Part shown: one piece after another, positions 52,588-62,792 of the stretch
Layout: each line of letters begins with the position of its first letter
How positions within the stretch are numbered: the first letter of the stretch is position 1
Assembly (NCBI RefSeq): GCF_012843705.1
Contig: NZ_JABAFQ010000002.1
Coordinates: forward strand, 203,451 to 267,450
DNA from: Fusobacterium sp. FSA-380-WT-3A
Lineage (GTDB): Bacteria; Fusobacteriota; Fusobacteriia; Fusobacteriales; Fusobacteriaceae
Length of the DNA: 64,000 bases
Direction of reading: 5' to 3'
The notes under the pieces: generated by a model
Seen by the model: only the letters and a program-made list of their open reading frames with translations
Told to the model about the DNA's origin: nothing
Databases searched by the model: none
Program-made: the position numbers and the translations under genes

Positions 52588-53829
52588 ATGAAATTAATTA
52601 AAGCAGTAAGAGGAACTAAAGATATTATTGAAGAAACAGCTGCAAAATATTCTTATATTCACAGGATTGCTGAAGATTTATTTTCTGCATATGGATACTC
52701 TTATATAAAAACTCCTATTTTTGAGGAAACAGACCTTTTTAAAAGAGGAATAGGAGAAGCTACAGATGTAGTAGAAAAAGAGATGTATACTTTTCTTGAT
52801 AGAGGAGAAAGAAGTATTACTTTAAGACCTGAAGGAACTGCCTCTGTTGTAAGAGCTTATTTAGAAAATAAAATTTATGCAAAAGAAGATATTTCAAAAT
52901 TTTTCTATATGGGGTCTATGTTTAGATATGAAAGACCTCAAGCTGGAAGACAAAGAGAATTTAATCAAGTTGGTGTTGAAGTTTTAGGTGAGGCTTCTCC
53001 TATTCTTGATGCTGAAGTTATAGCTATGAGCTATCACTTACTTGAAAAATTAGGAATAACTGACCTTGAAGTTAATATTAACTCTGTTGGTGAAAATGAA
53101 TCTCGTCAAAAATATAGACAAGCTTTATTAAACTATTTAGAGCCTGTTAAAGAACATTTATGTGAAGATTGTAAAAGAAGACTAGAAACAAATCCTCTAA
53201 GAGTATTAGATTGTAAAGTAGAAACTTGTAAAAAATATACTGAAAATACTCCTAGTATAATAGATTCTTTATCTGAAGCTGAAAGAAATCATTATGAAAC
53301 TGTGAAAAAATATTTAACTTTATTTGGTATTCCGTTTGTTGAAAATCCAAAATTAGTTAGAGGATTAGATTATTATTCAAGTACAGTATTTGAAATAGTA
53401 ACTAACAAACTTGGAGCTCAAGGAACTGTCCTTGGAGGTGGAAGATATGATAATCTTCTAAAACAATTAGGTGATAGAGAAACTCCAGCTTTTGGATTTG
53501 CTGCAGGAATTGAAAGAATTATGATGCTTATGGATACTATTCCTTCTAAAGAAACTGATATATATGTAGCTTGGCTTGGTGAAAACACTTGTGATTTTGC
53601 TATGAAATTAACTAGTATTTTAAGAAAAGAAGGACTAAAAGTAGCTATTGATTTTAACTCTAAAGGTATGAAAAGTCATATGAAAAAAGCTGATAAATTA
53701 AATGTCAATTATACAATAATTATTGGTGAAGATGAGATGGCTAAAAATATCATAGTTTTAAAAGATTTTAATGCTAGAACTCAAGAAGAATTAACAATTG
53801 AAGAATTAATAAAAAAATTAAAAAAATAA
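52588..53829 (+). CDS. hisS: Histidyl-tRNA synthetase
   Basis: A 413-residue class II synthetase. Motif 2 is FYMGSMFRYERPQAGRQREF. The histidine motifs are LVRGLDYYSSTVFEI and GGGRYDNLLKQLG, and motif 3 is AFGFAAGIERI. An anticodon-binding domain ends the chain. GGAGG precedes the ATG. The order hisS-aspS is common in low-GC bacteria. Confidence 0.98.
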   Translation: MKLIKAVRGTKDIIEETAAKYSYIHRIAEDLFSAYGYSYIKTPIFEETDLFKRGIGEATDVVEKEMYTFLDRGERSITLRPEGTASVVRAYLENKIYAKEDISKFFYMGSMFRYERPQAGRQREFNQVGVEVLGEASPILDAEVIAMSYHLLEKLGITDLEVNINSVGENESRQKYRQALLNYLEPVKEHLCEDCKRRLETNPLRVLDCKVETCKKYTENTPSIIDSLSEAERNHYETVKKYLTLFGIPFVENPKLVRGLDYYSSTVFEIVTNKLGAQGTVLGGGRYDNLLKQLGDRETPAFGFAAGIERIMMLMDTIPSKETDIYVAWLGENTCDFAMKLTSILRKEGLKVAIDFNSKGMKSHMKKADKLNVNYTIIIGEDEMAKNIIVLKDFNARTQEELTIEELIKKLKK

Positions 53830-53849
53830 ATTCTTAAAGGAGACTTAAA

Positions 53850-55622
53850 ATGATATATAGAAATCATAACTTAGGTGAACTAAGGAAAAATAATATCGGT
53901 GAAAAAGTTATTTTATCTGGTTGGGTTGCTACTAAAAGAGACCTTGGAGGGCTTACTTTTGTAGACCTAAGAGATAGAGAAGGAATAACTCAAATTATTT
54001 TTGATACTGATGTGGCTAGTCAAGAAGTTGTTGATAAAGCTCAAAAATTAAAAACAGAATCTGTTATTAGAATAGAAGGAGAAGTAAGAGAAAGATATAG
54101 TAAAAATCCTAATATCCCTACTGGAGAAATAGAAGTATTTGCTACTTCTATTGATGTATTAAACTCTTGTGATACTTTACCTTTCCAAATGACAGATGAA
54201 GGATTAAGTGAAAATATCAGACTTAAATATAGATATCTAGATTTAAGAAGAGAACAAATGATAAATAATTTGAAAAAAAGACATAGAATGATTATGTCTA
54301 TTAGAAATTATATGGATGAAAAAGGATTTTTAGATGTAGATACTCCTTTATTAACAAAATCTACTCCTGAAGGAGCTAGAGACTTCTTAGTTCCTAGTAG
54401 AACTAATGGAGGACAATTCTATGCTTTACCTCAATCACCTCAATTATTTAAACAACTTTTAATGATAGCTGGTGTTGAAAAATATTTCCAAATTGCTAAA
54501 TGTTTTAGAGATGAGGATTTAAGAGCTGACAGACAACCTGAATTTACTCAACTTGACATTGAAATGTCTTTTGTTGAACTAGAAGATGTTATTACTGAAA
54601 TTGAAGGATTAGCAAAAAGAGTATTTAAACAAGTAACAGGACAAGAAGCAAATTATGATTTCCCAAGAATGGAATGGAAAGATGCTATGGACAGATTTGG
54701 TTCTGATAAACCAGATACTAGGTTTGGAGTAGAATTAAAAGATATTTCTGAAATTGTTGCTAACTGTGGGTTTAAAGCATTTAGTTCTACAATAGCCGAT
54801 GGAGGAATTGTTAAAGCTATTGTAGCTCCTCAAGTAGCTGATAAATTTTCAAGAAAAATTCTTGATGATTATCAAGAATATGTAAAAAGATATTTTGGAG
54901 CTAAAGGATTAGCTTACATAAAACTTACTAAAGATGGAATTAATTCTCCAATAGCTAAATTTTTAACTGAAGAAGAAATAAAAGCTATAATTGAAAAAGT
55001 TGAAGCTAATGAAGGAGATGTAATCTTAATTGTAGCTGACAAAGTAAAAGTAGTTCATGCTGCTTTAGGAGCTTTAAGATTAAGAATAGGAAAAGAATTA
55101 AATCTTTATGATAAAAATGAATTTAAGTTTTTATGGGTTGTTCACTTCCCTATGTTTGAATATGATGAAGAAGAGCAAAGATACAAAGCTGAACACCATC
55201 CATTTACATCTATAATGGAAGAAGATATGCCAAGATTCTTTGAAGGAGATATGGATATAAGAACTAATACTTATGATTTAGTTCTAAATGGAAATGAAAT
55301 TGGTGGTGGAAGCATTAGAATTCATAATCCTCAAGTTCAAGAAAAAGTTTTTGAAAAATTAGGACTTACTCAAGAACAAGCTCGTGAAAAATTTGGATTC
55401 TTTATTGACGCATTTAAATATGGAGCACCACCTCATGGAGGACTAGCTTTTGGAATAGATAGATGGTTAATGGTAATGTTAGGAGAAAACTCTATAAGAG
55501 ATGTTATTCCTTTCCCTAAAACAAATAAAGGTCAATGTTTAATGACTGAAGCTCCAAATATTGTTGAGAAAGAACAATTAGATGAATTATTTATAGTTTC
55601 TACTTTTAAAAAGGAAAAATAA
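53850..55622 (+). CDS. aspS: Aspartyl-tRNA synthetase
   Basis: A 590-residue bacterial-type AspRS: OB-fold anticodon domain (about 1-105), class II core with [24 protein letters not shown], the bacterial GAD insertion (about 280-420), and GGGSIRIHN and [11 protein letters not shown] near the C-terminus. It starts 20 bases after hisS. The probable 6S RNA lies downstream. Confidence 0.98.
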   Translation: MIYRNHNLGELRKNNIGEKVILSGWVATKRDLGGLTFVDLRDREGITQIIFDTDVASQEVVDKAQKLKTESVIRIEGEVRERYSKNPNIPTGEIEVFATSIDVLNSCDTLPFQMTDEGLSENIRLKYRYLDLRREQMINNLKKRHRMIMSIRNYMDEKGFLDVDTPLLTKSTPEGARDFLVPSRTNGGQFYALPQSPQLFKQLLMIAGVEKYFQIAKCFRDEDLRADRQPEFTQLDIEMSFVELEDVITEIEGLAKRVFKQVTGQEANYDFPRMEWKDAMDRFGSDKPDTRFGVELKDISEIVANCGFKAFSSTIADGGIVKAIVAPQVADKFSRKILDDYQEYVKRYFGAKGLAYIKLTKDGINSPIAKFLTEEEIKAIIEKVEANEGDVILIVADKVKVVHAALGALRLRIGKELNLYDKNEFKFLWVVHFPMFEYDEEEQRYKAEHHPFTSIMEEDMPRFFEGDMDIRTNTYDLVLNGNEIGGGSIRIHNPQVQEKVFEKLGLTQEQAREKFGFFIDAFKYGAPPHGGLAFGIDRWLMVMLGENSIRDVIPFPKTNKGQCLMTEAPNIVEKEQLDELFIVSTFKKEK

Positions 55623-55688
55623 ATTGTATATTTTCCAATAATTTACAACTAATTTCAATTTTAAAAATTTATTTTTGAAAAGTTAATA

Positions 55689-55717
55689 TTGCATTTATAA
55701 TTAAAATATGATATAAT
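55689..55717 (+). promoter_or_regulatory. Promoter of the probable 6S RNA
   Basis: TTGCAT (55689-55694) and TATAAT (55712-55717) with a 17-bp spacer. The start would be near 55724, exactly where the closing stem of the RNA begins. Confidence 0.75.
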
Positions 55718-55723
55718 TCAATC

Positions 55724-55955
55724 AAAGAATAGAAAATTTCTGGTCTACGCGTTATTCTCTAATGTTTTGGGCCTATGGTCGCTACTGGGGTTGTCCCTGT
55801 TAGAAGTAAATCAGATAAGTCACGAAAACCCTTGTTTTACGGACCCTGTATGCGTCTAGCAAATAACTACCACTTGTTTTTATGGCGACCAAAACAGAGG
55901 AGGAGACGGTAGATCGGTGTTCATTCTGGTTGAGGACTTAGTCCTCTTTTTTATT
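55724..55955 (+). ncRNA. ssrS: Probable 6S RNA
   Basis: A GC-richer stretch with its own promoter and terminator and no open frame. Its two ends pair into an interrupted rod: AGAAT (55726-55730) with ATTCT (55923-55927), GGTCTAC (55742-55748) with GTAGATC (55909-55915), TGTTTT (55763-55768) with AAAACA (55891-55896), and GGTCGC (55777-55782) with GCGACC (55885-55890). A long rod with internal loops and about 200 nt is the 6S RNA layout. Position right after aspS is where B. subtilis 6S-1 RNA (bsrA) lies. 6S RNA binds the housekeeping RNA polymerase holoenzyme. A T-box leader for argS was considered, but the T-box core is not seen. Confidence 0.65.
55932..55953 (+). terminator. Terminator of the probable 6S RNA
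   Basis: GAGGAC-TTA-GTCCTC is followed by six T residues. It lies about 30 bases before the argS start, so argS may depend on read-through or a separate weak promoter. Confidence 0.85.
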
Positions 55956-55981
55956 TATTAAATTATTTTATGGAGAAGCCT

Positions 55982-57694
55982 ATGTTAAGAATAGAAAAGT
56001 ATATAGAAGAAATTTTAAAAAATGCTATAGAAAAAGCATTTCCTAACAAAGAGTTAAAGCCAATAGAAATTACAATAGCAACTAATGAAAAATTTGGAGA
56101 TTTCCAAAGTAATTTTGCTATGATGAATTCTAAAATTATTGGTGGAAATCCTAGAAAAATAGCTGAAAATTTAGTTAATAATATTCCTGAAAATAATATT
56201 ATTGAAAAATTAGAAATAGCTGGTCCTGGATTTATAAATATATTTTTAAAAAATTCTTATGTATCTGAATATGTAAGAAAAATGACAACTGAAAAATATC
56301 AGTTTGCAGAGTTAAACACAGATGGTGATATAATCATAGATTATTCTTCACCTAATATAGCTAAAAGAATGCATATTGGTCATTTAAGATCAACTATTAT
56401 AGGAGATTCTGTTAAAAGATTATGTAATTTTTTAGGATATCATACTGTTGCTGATAATCATATAGGAGATTGGGGAACTCAATTTGGAAAACTTATAGTT
56501 GGTTATCACAAATGGTTAGATAAAGATGCTTATCAAAAAAATCCTATTGAAGAACTTGAAAGAGTTTATGTAGAATTTACAAAAGAAAGTGAAAAAAATC
56601 CAGAACTTGAAGATATTGCAAGAGAAGAACTAAAAAAACTTCAAGATGGTGATGAAGAAAACTATAAACTTTGGCAAGAATTTATAAAAGTTTCTCTTGA
56701 AGAATATAATAAATTATATAAAAGAATGGATGTTCATTTTGATACTTACTATGGAGAATCTTTCTATCATCCAATTATGCCAAAAGTTATTGATGAGTTA
56801 GTTGAAAAAGGATTAGCTGTAGAAGATCAAGGAGCAAAAGTTGTTTTCTTTGATGAAAAAGAAAATCTTCATCCTTGTATAGTTCAAAAGAAAGATGGAG
56901 CTTTTCTTTACTCTACATCTGATATAGCTACTATAAAATTCAGAAAAGAGAATTATAATGTTAATAAAATAATTTATTTAACTGATGAAAGACAACAAGA
57001 TCATTTTAAACAATTCTTTAAAATAACTGAAATGTTAGGTTGGGATATAGAAAAAGTCCATATTTGGTTTGGAATTATGAGATTTGCTGATGGTGTATTT
57101 TCTACAAGAAAAGGAAATGTCATAAGATTAGAACAACTTCTTGATGAAGGAAAGAAAAAAGCCTTGGAAATTATTGAGGAAAAAAATCCATCACTTTCTA
57201 ATGAAGAAAAGGATAATATAGCTGAAATAGTTGGAATTGGAGCTATTAAATATGCTGACCTTTCTCAAAATAGACAAAGTCCTATTATATTTGAATGGGA
57301 TAAAATTTTAAGTTTTGAAGGAAATACAGCTCCTTATTTACAATACTCTTATGCAAGAATTCAATCTATACTTAGAAAAGCAGGAGAACTTGGTAAAGCT
57401 TTAGATGAAAATAAAGAAATTCAAATTATTGATAAAAACGAAAGAGTTCTTTCGACATATTTAACTTTATTCCCTACAATGGCTTTAAAAGCTGGAGAAG
57501 CATACAAACCAAATCTTCTGACTGATTATTTATTTGAACTTGCTAAAAAATTTAATACTTTCTATAATTCATGTCCTATTTTAAATCAAGAAGATAATAT
57601 TCTTTATTCAAGATTACTTCTTATAGATAGAGTTGCAAAAACTTTAAAAGAAGGACTTAACTTATTAGGTATTAAAACAGTAAATAGAATGTAA
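55982..57694 (+). CDS. argS: Arginyl-tRNA synthetase
   Basis: A class I synthetase of 570 residues. HIGH-type motif SSPNIAKRMHIGHLRSTIIGD, the KMSKS-equivalent FSTRKGNVIRL, and the C-terminal DALR domain with YLQYSYARIQSILRKAG are present. I start at ATG 55982, seven bases after GGAG; the frame also has an ATG at 55970 without an RBS. It ends at a terminator shared with the MATE gene. Confidence 0.97.
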   Translation: MLRIEKYIEEILKNAIEKAFPNKELKPIEITIATNEKFGDFQSNFAMMNSKIIGGNPRKIAENLVNNIPENNIIEKLEIAGPGFINIFLKNSYVSEYVRKMTTEKYQFAELNTDGDIIIDYSSPNIAKRMHIGHLRSTIIGDSVKRLCNFLGYHTVADNHIGDWGTQFGKLIVGYHKWLDKDAYQKNPIEELERVYVEFTKESEKNPELEDIAREELKKLQDGDEENYKLWQEFIKVSLEEYNKLYKRMDVHFDTYYGESFYHPIMPKVIDELVEKGLAVEDQGAKVVFFDEKENLHPCIVQKKDGAFLYSTSDIATIKFRKENYNVNKIIYLTDERQQDHFKQFFKITEMLGWDIEKVHIWFGIMRFADGVFSTRKGNVIRLEQLLDEGKKKALEIIEEKNPSLSNEEKDNIAEIVGIGAIKYADLSQNRQSPIIFEWDKILSFEGNTAPYLQYSYARIQSILRKAGELGKALDENKEIQIIDKNERVLSTYLTLFPTMALKAGEAYKPNLLTDYLFELAKKFNTFYNSCPILNQEDNILYSRLLLIDRVAKTLKEGLNLLGIKTVNRM

Positions 57695-57707
57695 AATAAT
57701 CTTAATA

Positions 57708-57740
57708 AAAAAGCTGAGAAAAATTCTCAGCTTTTTTTAT
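57708..57740. terminator. Bidirectional terminator between argS and the MATE gene
   Basis: AAAAGCTGAGAA and TTCTCAGCTTTT form a stem around a short A-rich loop with A and T runs on both sides. Its right end overlaps the MATE stop codon. Confidence 0.88.
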
Positions 57741-59092
57741 ATCCATTTTGCTCTCCATGTATATAAAGTCATTAATATAAGTCCTATTGTCCAAGTAATA
57801 GGATACAAAATTAATATATTATTTATTGTATTATCTAATGGTAAAATAAAATTAATCCAAAAGATTCTAAAGATACACATTGAAAAAAGTAAAATTAACA
57901 TAGGTGGCATAGTTTTTCCAACACCTCTTACTGTTCCTGCTAATGAATGTAACATTGAAAGTATAAAATAAAATGGGCAAAAATATTTCATGGCCGAAAT
58001 TCCTGCCTGTATTATTTTTTCATCATTTGTAAAAAGTTCTACAAGAGGGCGAGAAAATGTAAGAAGTAAAATTCCTATTATAATAGAATAAATAATACCC
58101 ATTCCAAGAGTTATCCACATTCCTTTTTTTACCCTATCTTTTCTTCTACCACCATAATTTTGTCCTGTAAAAGTTGTACTAGCCATACTTAAACTTAAAA
58201 TAGGTAAAACATTAAATCCGTCTATTTTTAAATATATTCCAAATCCTGCTATAATACTTGGACCAAATACATTTATACTACTTTGAATTAAAACATTTGA
58301 AAATGAAATTACTGTACTTTGTATTCCTGTCGGAAAACCTACTCTAATCATATTCAAAGCTATTTTTTTATTTATCTTTAGTTTATTTAAATATACTTTA
58401 TAAGTATCATTTACTTTTAATAAAAATATTAAAGCTAAAACACAAGAAATAAATTGACTAATATTGGTAGCTATTGCAACTCCTTTTATTCCCATGTTAA
58501 GTCCTCTGACAAATAATAAATCTAAAAATATATTAGTTACTGAAGCTACTCCTAAATAAAGTAAAGACCTTTTTGAATTTCCAGCAGCATTTAATATTCC
58601 TGCTTCCATATTGTAAACTATACTAAAAACTAATCCTAAAGAAAATAATCTCAAATAAACAACTGAATCTTTAAATATTTCATCTGGAGTTTTCATCCAT
58701 TTTAAAATTTGAGGAGTAAAAATAAATCCCACTATTGATAAAATTATTCCCAATATAATTGATATCATTATAGCTGTGTGTACAGATAAATTTATTCTTT
58801 TATTATTTTTAGCTCCTATTGCTTGAGATATAATTACTCCTGCTCCTACAGCTATCCCTTGACTAAATCCTATTAATAAATTAATTATAATTGTACTTGA
58901 ACCTACTGCTGCTAAAGCATTACTTCCTACATAATTCCCTACTATAATTGAGTCAACTGTATTATAAGTTTGTTGTAATAAATTTCCTAAAATTAAAGGA
59001 ATTGAAAATAATAAAAGTATTTTTACAATACTTCCTTCTGTCATATTCAATGTTTTTTTCCCTTTTTCAACACTTTCTATTTCTTCTACCAC
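57737..59092 (-). CDS. MATE-family efflux transporter (1)
   Basis: A 451-residue cation-coupled multidrug/organic-cation exporter with twelve hydrophobic segments. Family features are SIVKILLLFSIPLILGNLLQQTYNTVDSIIVGNYVG at the start, QAIGAKNN near 90 and TTFTGQNYGGRRKDRVKKG after helix 8. Start codon GTG (59092) with GAGGAG upstream. A small membrane-protein gene lies just upstream on the same strand. It differs strongly from the other MATE gene at 61290-62669. Substrate unknown. Confidence 0.9.
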   Translation of the reverse strand: MVEEIESVEKGKKTLNMTEGSIVKILLLFSIPLILGNLLQQTYNTVDSIIVGNYVGSNALAAVGSSTIIINLLIGFSQGIAVGAGVIISQAIGAKNNKRINLSVHTAIMISIILGIILSIVGFIFTPQILKWMKTPDEIFKDSVVYLRLFSLGLVFSIVYNMEAGILNAAGNSKRSLLYLGVASVTNIFLDLLFVRGLNMGIKGVAIATNISQFISCVLALIFLLKVNDTYKVYLNKLKINKKIALNMIRVGFPTGIQSTVISFSNVLIQSSINVFGPSIIAGFGIYLKIDGFNVLPILSLSMASTTFTGQNYGGRRKDRVKKGMWITLGMGIIYSIIIGILLLTFSRPLVELFTNDEKIIQAGISAMKYFCPFYFILSMLHSLAGTVRGVGKTMPPMLILLFSMCIFRIFWINFILPLDNTINNILILYPITWTIGLILMTLYTWRAKWI

Positions 59093-59115
59093 TTTAATCT
59101 CCTCTTGTTTCTATT

Positions 59116-59259
59116 TTATAACATTTGTCCATTAAAAAAATAAAAATAAATTATCCCTATAAATGTCAAGATAAAAAAAATTTTTAACATTAGTTTTGTA
59201 ACTTTCCAAAAAATCCATAAGCAAATTAAAGCTCCTAAACATAATAAAATACTATCCAT
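59116..59259 (-). CDS. Small hydrophobic protein, 47 residues, upstream of the MATE gene
   Basis: A short frame from ATG 59259 to the TAA at 59116-59118. AAAGGAG lies at ideal distance before the ATG. The product is hydrophobic along most of its length, beginning MDSILLCLGALICLWIFWKV and continuing through a central KLMLK to a second stretch IFFILTFIGIIYFYFF. It looks like a two-helix hairpin with a short basic turn. A TATAAT on the minus strand lies at 59299-59294, without a good -35. It ends 23 bases before the MATE start, so the two are probably cotranscribed. I recognise no family. It could be a membrane peptide acting with the transporter, or a translated leader. Confidence 0.6.
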   Translation of the reverse strand: MDSILLCLGALICLWIFWKVTKLMLKIFFILTFIGIIYFYFFNGQML

Positions 59260-59406
59260 TTTTTCTCCTTTAACAGTTTTCTTATACTAAAAGATTATAC
59301 CACATTATCCAAAAAAATATTAATTAAAAATTGTTTTTCTTGATTTATAATTTTTAAAATCGTATAATATTATTAAAAACTTTACTTTAAAAAGGAGAAG
59401 ATTTCT

Positions 59407-61227
59407 ATGGAAATAATATCATCTAGAGATAATATTGAAACTAAATATAAATGGAATTTAACAGATATTTATAAAAATTGGGATGAATGGGATAATGATT
59501 TAAATATTTTAACTAATTCAATGAAAGAAATACCAACTTTTGAAAATAATATTACTACAAATTCTAAAAAATTTATAGAACTTTTAGAACTAGAAGAAAA
59601 AATAAGCAGACTTATTGATAAACTTTATCTTTATCCTTATATGCTTAGAGATTTGAATTCAAAAGATATTATAGCAGCTGAAAAAATGCAAACTATAGAA
59701 CATATTTATGCTGAATATAGCATATCTTCATCTTGGATTACTCCTAAAATATTAGAAATTCCTAAAGAAATTATGGATAAATGGATTGAAGAAAATAAAG
59801 AACTACACAATCATAAGTTTAACTTAAATGAACTTTATAGATTGAAACAACATGTATTAGATAAAGATAAAGAAAAACTTTTATCATATTTTTCTCAATA
59901 TATGGGAAGTATAAATGAAGTTTATGATGAACTTTCTATTTCTGATATTAAATGGAATGAGGTAGAACTTTCTACTGGAGAAAAATTTAAAGTTAGTAAT
60001 GCTGTATATTCAAAAATATTAGAAAGTTATAAAAATCAGGAAGATAGAAAAAAAGCTTTTGAAGCACATTATAACTCTTATTTTATAAATAAAAATACTT
60101 ATGCTGCTATTTATAGAGGACAAATCTTAAGAGATGTTGCTAATATGAAGGCTAAAAATTATAATTCTACTTTAGAAAAAGCTTTAGAGCCTAATAATAT
60201 TTCTACAAATGTCTATCTCAACCTTATTAATTCAGCTAAAGAAAATTCTCAACCATTAAAAAAATATTTGGAACTTAGAAAAAAATATCTAAATATTTCT
60301 GAGTATCATTATTATGATAACCAAATTAAAATTGTTGACTACAAAAGAAACTTTACTTATGAAGAAGCTAAAAAAATTGTTTTAAACTCTGTAAAACCTT
60401 TAGGTGAAGATTATTATAATAATCTAAAGATTGCTATAAGCGAAGGATGGTTAGATGTTTTTGAAACTCCTAATAAAAGAAGTGGAGCTTATTCTTTAAA
60501 TATATATGATGTTCATCCTTATATGCTTTTAAATTTTAATGGAACTTTAGAATCTGTATTTACATTAGCTCATGAATTAGGACATACTCTTCATAGTATG
60601 TATTCTACTAAAAATCAACCTTATTCTACTCATGATTACACTATCTTTGTTGCAGAAGTTGCTTCCACATTTAATGAAAAACTTTTACTAGATTATATGT
60701 TAAATACAGCAACTGATAAAAATGAAAGAATTGCTTTGATAGAAGAAGCTATAGGAAATATTGTTGGTACTTATTATCTTCAAAGTCTTTTTGCTAATTA
60801 TGAATATGAAGCATATAAATTAGTGGAAAATGGTACTCCTGTAACTTCAGAAACTTTGGATAACATAATGGATAAGCTATTTAAAGAATATTTTGGAGAT
60901 GAACTTATTATTGATGATTTACAAAAAATAATTTGGGCTAGAATTCCTCATTTCTTTAATTCTCCTTATTATGTTTATCAATATGCTACAAGTTTTTCAG
61001 CTTCATCTAAATTATATGATAAAATTTTTAATTCTTCTTACTCAAAGGAAGAAAGAAAAATTTCTAGTGAAAAATATTTAGAACTTTTGAAATCTGGAGG
61101 AAATGATTTTCCTATTAATCAATTAAAAAAAGCTGGAGTTAATTTAGAAGAAAAAGAAAATTTTAAAGCTGTAGCTTTGGAAATGGAAAAATTATTAATT
61201 TTATTAGAAAAAGAATTAAATAAATAA
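59407..61227 (+). CDS. pepF: Oligoendopeptidase F
   Basis: M3-family cytoplasmic zinc peptidase of 606 residues, cleaving peptides of about 7-17 residues. Zinc motif His389-Glu390-Leu-Gly-His393 (LAHELGHTLHSMY) with the downstream Glu in FVAEVASTFNEKLL. Start IISSRDNIETKYKWNLTDIY and the C-terminal SPYYVYQYATSFSAS are typical of PepF. GGAG precedes the ATG. No signal peptide. Confidence 0.95.
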   Translation: MEIISSRDNIETKYKWNLTDIYKNWDEWDNDLNILTNSMKEIPTFENNITTNSKKFIELLELEEKISRLIDKLYLYPYMLRDLNSKDIIAAEKMQTIEHIYAEYSISSSWITPKILEIPKEIMDKWIEENKELHNHKFNLNELYRLKQHVLDKDKEKLLSYFSQYMGSINEVYDELSISDIKWNEVELSTGEKFKVSNAVYSKILESYKNQEDRKKAFEAHYNSYFINKNTYAAIYRGQILRDVANMKAKNYNSTLEKALEPNNISTNVYLNLINSAKENSQPLKKYLELRKKYLNISEYHYYDNQIKIVDYKRNFTYEEAKKIVLNSVKPLGEDYYNNLKIAISEGWLDVFETPNKRSGAYSLNIYDVHPYMLLNFNGTLESVFTLAHELGHTLHSMYSTKNQPYSTHDYTIFVAEVASTFNEKLLLDYMLNTATDKNERIALIEEAIGNIVGTYYLQSLFANYEYEAYKLVENGTPVTSETLDNIMDKLFKEYFGDELIIDDLQKIIWARIPHFFNSPYYVYQYATSFSASSKLYDKIFNSSYSKEERKISSEKYLELLKSGGNDFPINQLKKAGVNLEEKENFKAVALEMEKLLILLEKELNK

Positions 61228-61289
61228 AAATTATAAATTTTAGTTGGGAAAATTATTGTGTCATTTTTATTTGTTTTAGGAGGATTTTA

Positions 61290-62669
61290 ATGGACACAAA
61301 ACATCAATTTATGGGAAATGAAAAAATCACCAAACTTCTTCTTCAATTTTCTATCCCAGCTATTATAGGAATGTTAGTAAATGCCCTTTACAATGTTGTT
61401 GATAGGATATACATTGGAAATATCAAGGAAGTAGGACATTTAGCTATAGCTGGGGTTGGAGTTACTTTTCCCATTACACTATTTATTTTTTCTTTCGCTC
61501 TTTTAGTAGGACTTGGAGGGGCTACTAATATATCATTAAATTTAGGAAAGAAAAAGCTTTTAAAGGCAGAAAGATATTTAGGGACAGCTTTTGCTTTAGG
61601 AACCATTATTTCTATTATTTCTACAATATTAGTAATTTTATTTATTGATAACTTAATCTCTATGCTTGGAGGAAGTGAAAATACTTTTAAATATGCTAAA
61701 GATTATCTTTTTATAATAGCTTTTGGATTTCCTGGTAATTTAATTGGATATATTACAAATACTATTATTCGTTCTGATGGTAATCCAAAAATGGCTATGG
61801 CTACTCTCCTTATTGGTGCTATAACAAATATCATACTAGACCCCATTTTTATTTTTTACTTTAATATGGGAGTTAAAGGAGCTGCTTGGGCTACAATTAT
61901 ATCTCAATATATCTCAGCTATTTGGGCTACTTCTTATTTTTTATCAAAATATAGTGGATTAAAATTAAAAAAAGAAAATATGAAACTACCTTTTTCAAAA
62001 ATAAAAAGTATCTGTATTATGGGTGGTGCTTCTTTTTCCTTACAAATAGGAATTAGTTTAGTCAATTATATTTTTAATACCACTTTAAAAATTTATGGTG
62101 GAGATATGGCTATTGGAGCCATGGCTATTATTCAAGGAATTATAATGTTTATTACTATGCCTATTTTTGGAATAAATCAAGGACTTCTTCCTATTTTAGG
62201 ATACAACTATGGTGCTCGACTTTTTCCAAGAGTTAAAGAAGCTTTATTCAAAGGGATTTTTGCTGCTACTGTAATTTGTTTATTAAATTTTATAACAATT
62301 CAATTTTTTTCTAAATATTTTATTTTTATATTCACTAAAGAAACAAGTCTTATAAATATTGCTGCTAAAGGGCTTAAAATTCAAACCTTTATGCTCCCTA
62401 TTGTAGGGTTCCAAATTGTTTCTTCCATCTATTTCCAAGCAATTGGAAAACCTAAAATGAGTATGTTTATTGGACTTTCTAGACAAATTATTGTTTTAAT
62501 TCCTTGTATTTTACTTTTATCCTCTTTATTTGGCCTTGATGGAATATGGTTTGCCGCTCCAACTTCCGATTTTATAGCAACTTTATTAACTTTTATTCTT
62601 GTTAAAAAAGAGTTACTTCATCTAAAAGAATTAGAAGAATTTGATAATAAATATAAAATGAATCAATAA
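61290..62669 (+). CDS. MATE-family efflux transporter (2), MepA-like
   Basis: A 459-residue exporter with twelve hydrophobic segments. Features are MGNEKITKLLLQFSIPAIIGMLVNALYNVVDRIYIG, GLGGATNISLNLGKKK, NTIIRSDGNPKMAM, and GINQGLLPILGYNYGARLFPRVK. RSDGNPKMAM is typical of the MepA-like branch, so its group differs from the minus-strand MATE gene 2.2 kb away. AGGAGG precedes the ATG. A terminator follows. Substrate unknown. Confidence 0.9.
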   Translation: MDTKHQFMGNEKITKLLLQFSIPAIIGMLVNALYNVVDRIYIGNIKEVGHLAIAGVGVTFPITLFIFSFALLVGLGGATNISLNLGKKKLLKAERYLGTAFALGTIISIISTILVILFIDNLISMLGGSENTFKYAKDYLFIIAFGFPGNLIGYITNTIIRSDGNPKMAMATLLIGAITNIILDPIFIFYFNMGVKGAAWATIISQYISAIWATSYFLSKYSGLKLKKENMKLPFSKIKSICIMGGASFSLQIGISLVNYIFNTTLKIYGGDMAIGAMAIIQGIIMFITMPIFGINQGLLPILGYNYGARLFPRVKEALFKGIFAATVICLLNFITIQFFSKYFIFIFTKETSLINIAAKGLKIQTFMLPIVGFQIVSSIYFQAIGKPKMSMFIGLSRQIIVLIPCILLLSSLFGLDGIWFAAPTSDFIATLLTFILVKKELLHLKELEEFDNKYKMNQ

Positions 62670-62680
62670 TATAAGTTTCT

Positions 62681-62727
62681 AAAAAAGAATAATTAAAAGT
62701 AACAAAATTTAATTATTCTTTTTTTAT
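62681..62727 (+). terminator. Terminator after MATE (2)
   Basis: AAAAGAATAATTA (62683-62695) pairs with TAATTATTCTTTT and is followed by a T run. Confidence 0.8.
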
Positions 62728-62792
62728 TATCATAATTTTTTTAAATATTTTTAATTCTAAAATATATGATATAATATAAAAAAGGAGGGAAA

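Noticed and set aside
55724..55955. T-box leader or SRP RNA before argS
   Set aside because: Neither the T-box GGTGG-type core nor the SRP Alu/S-domain signature is seen; the rod shape and the aspS neighbour fit 6S RNA better.
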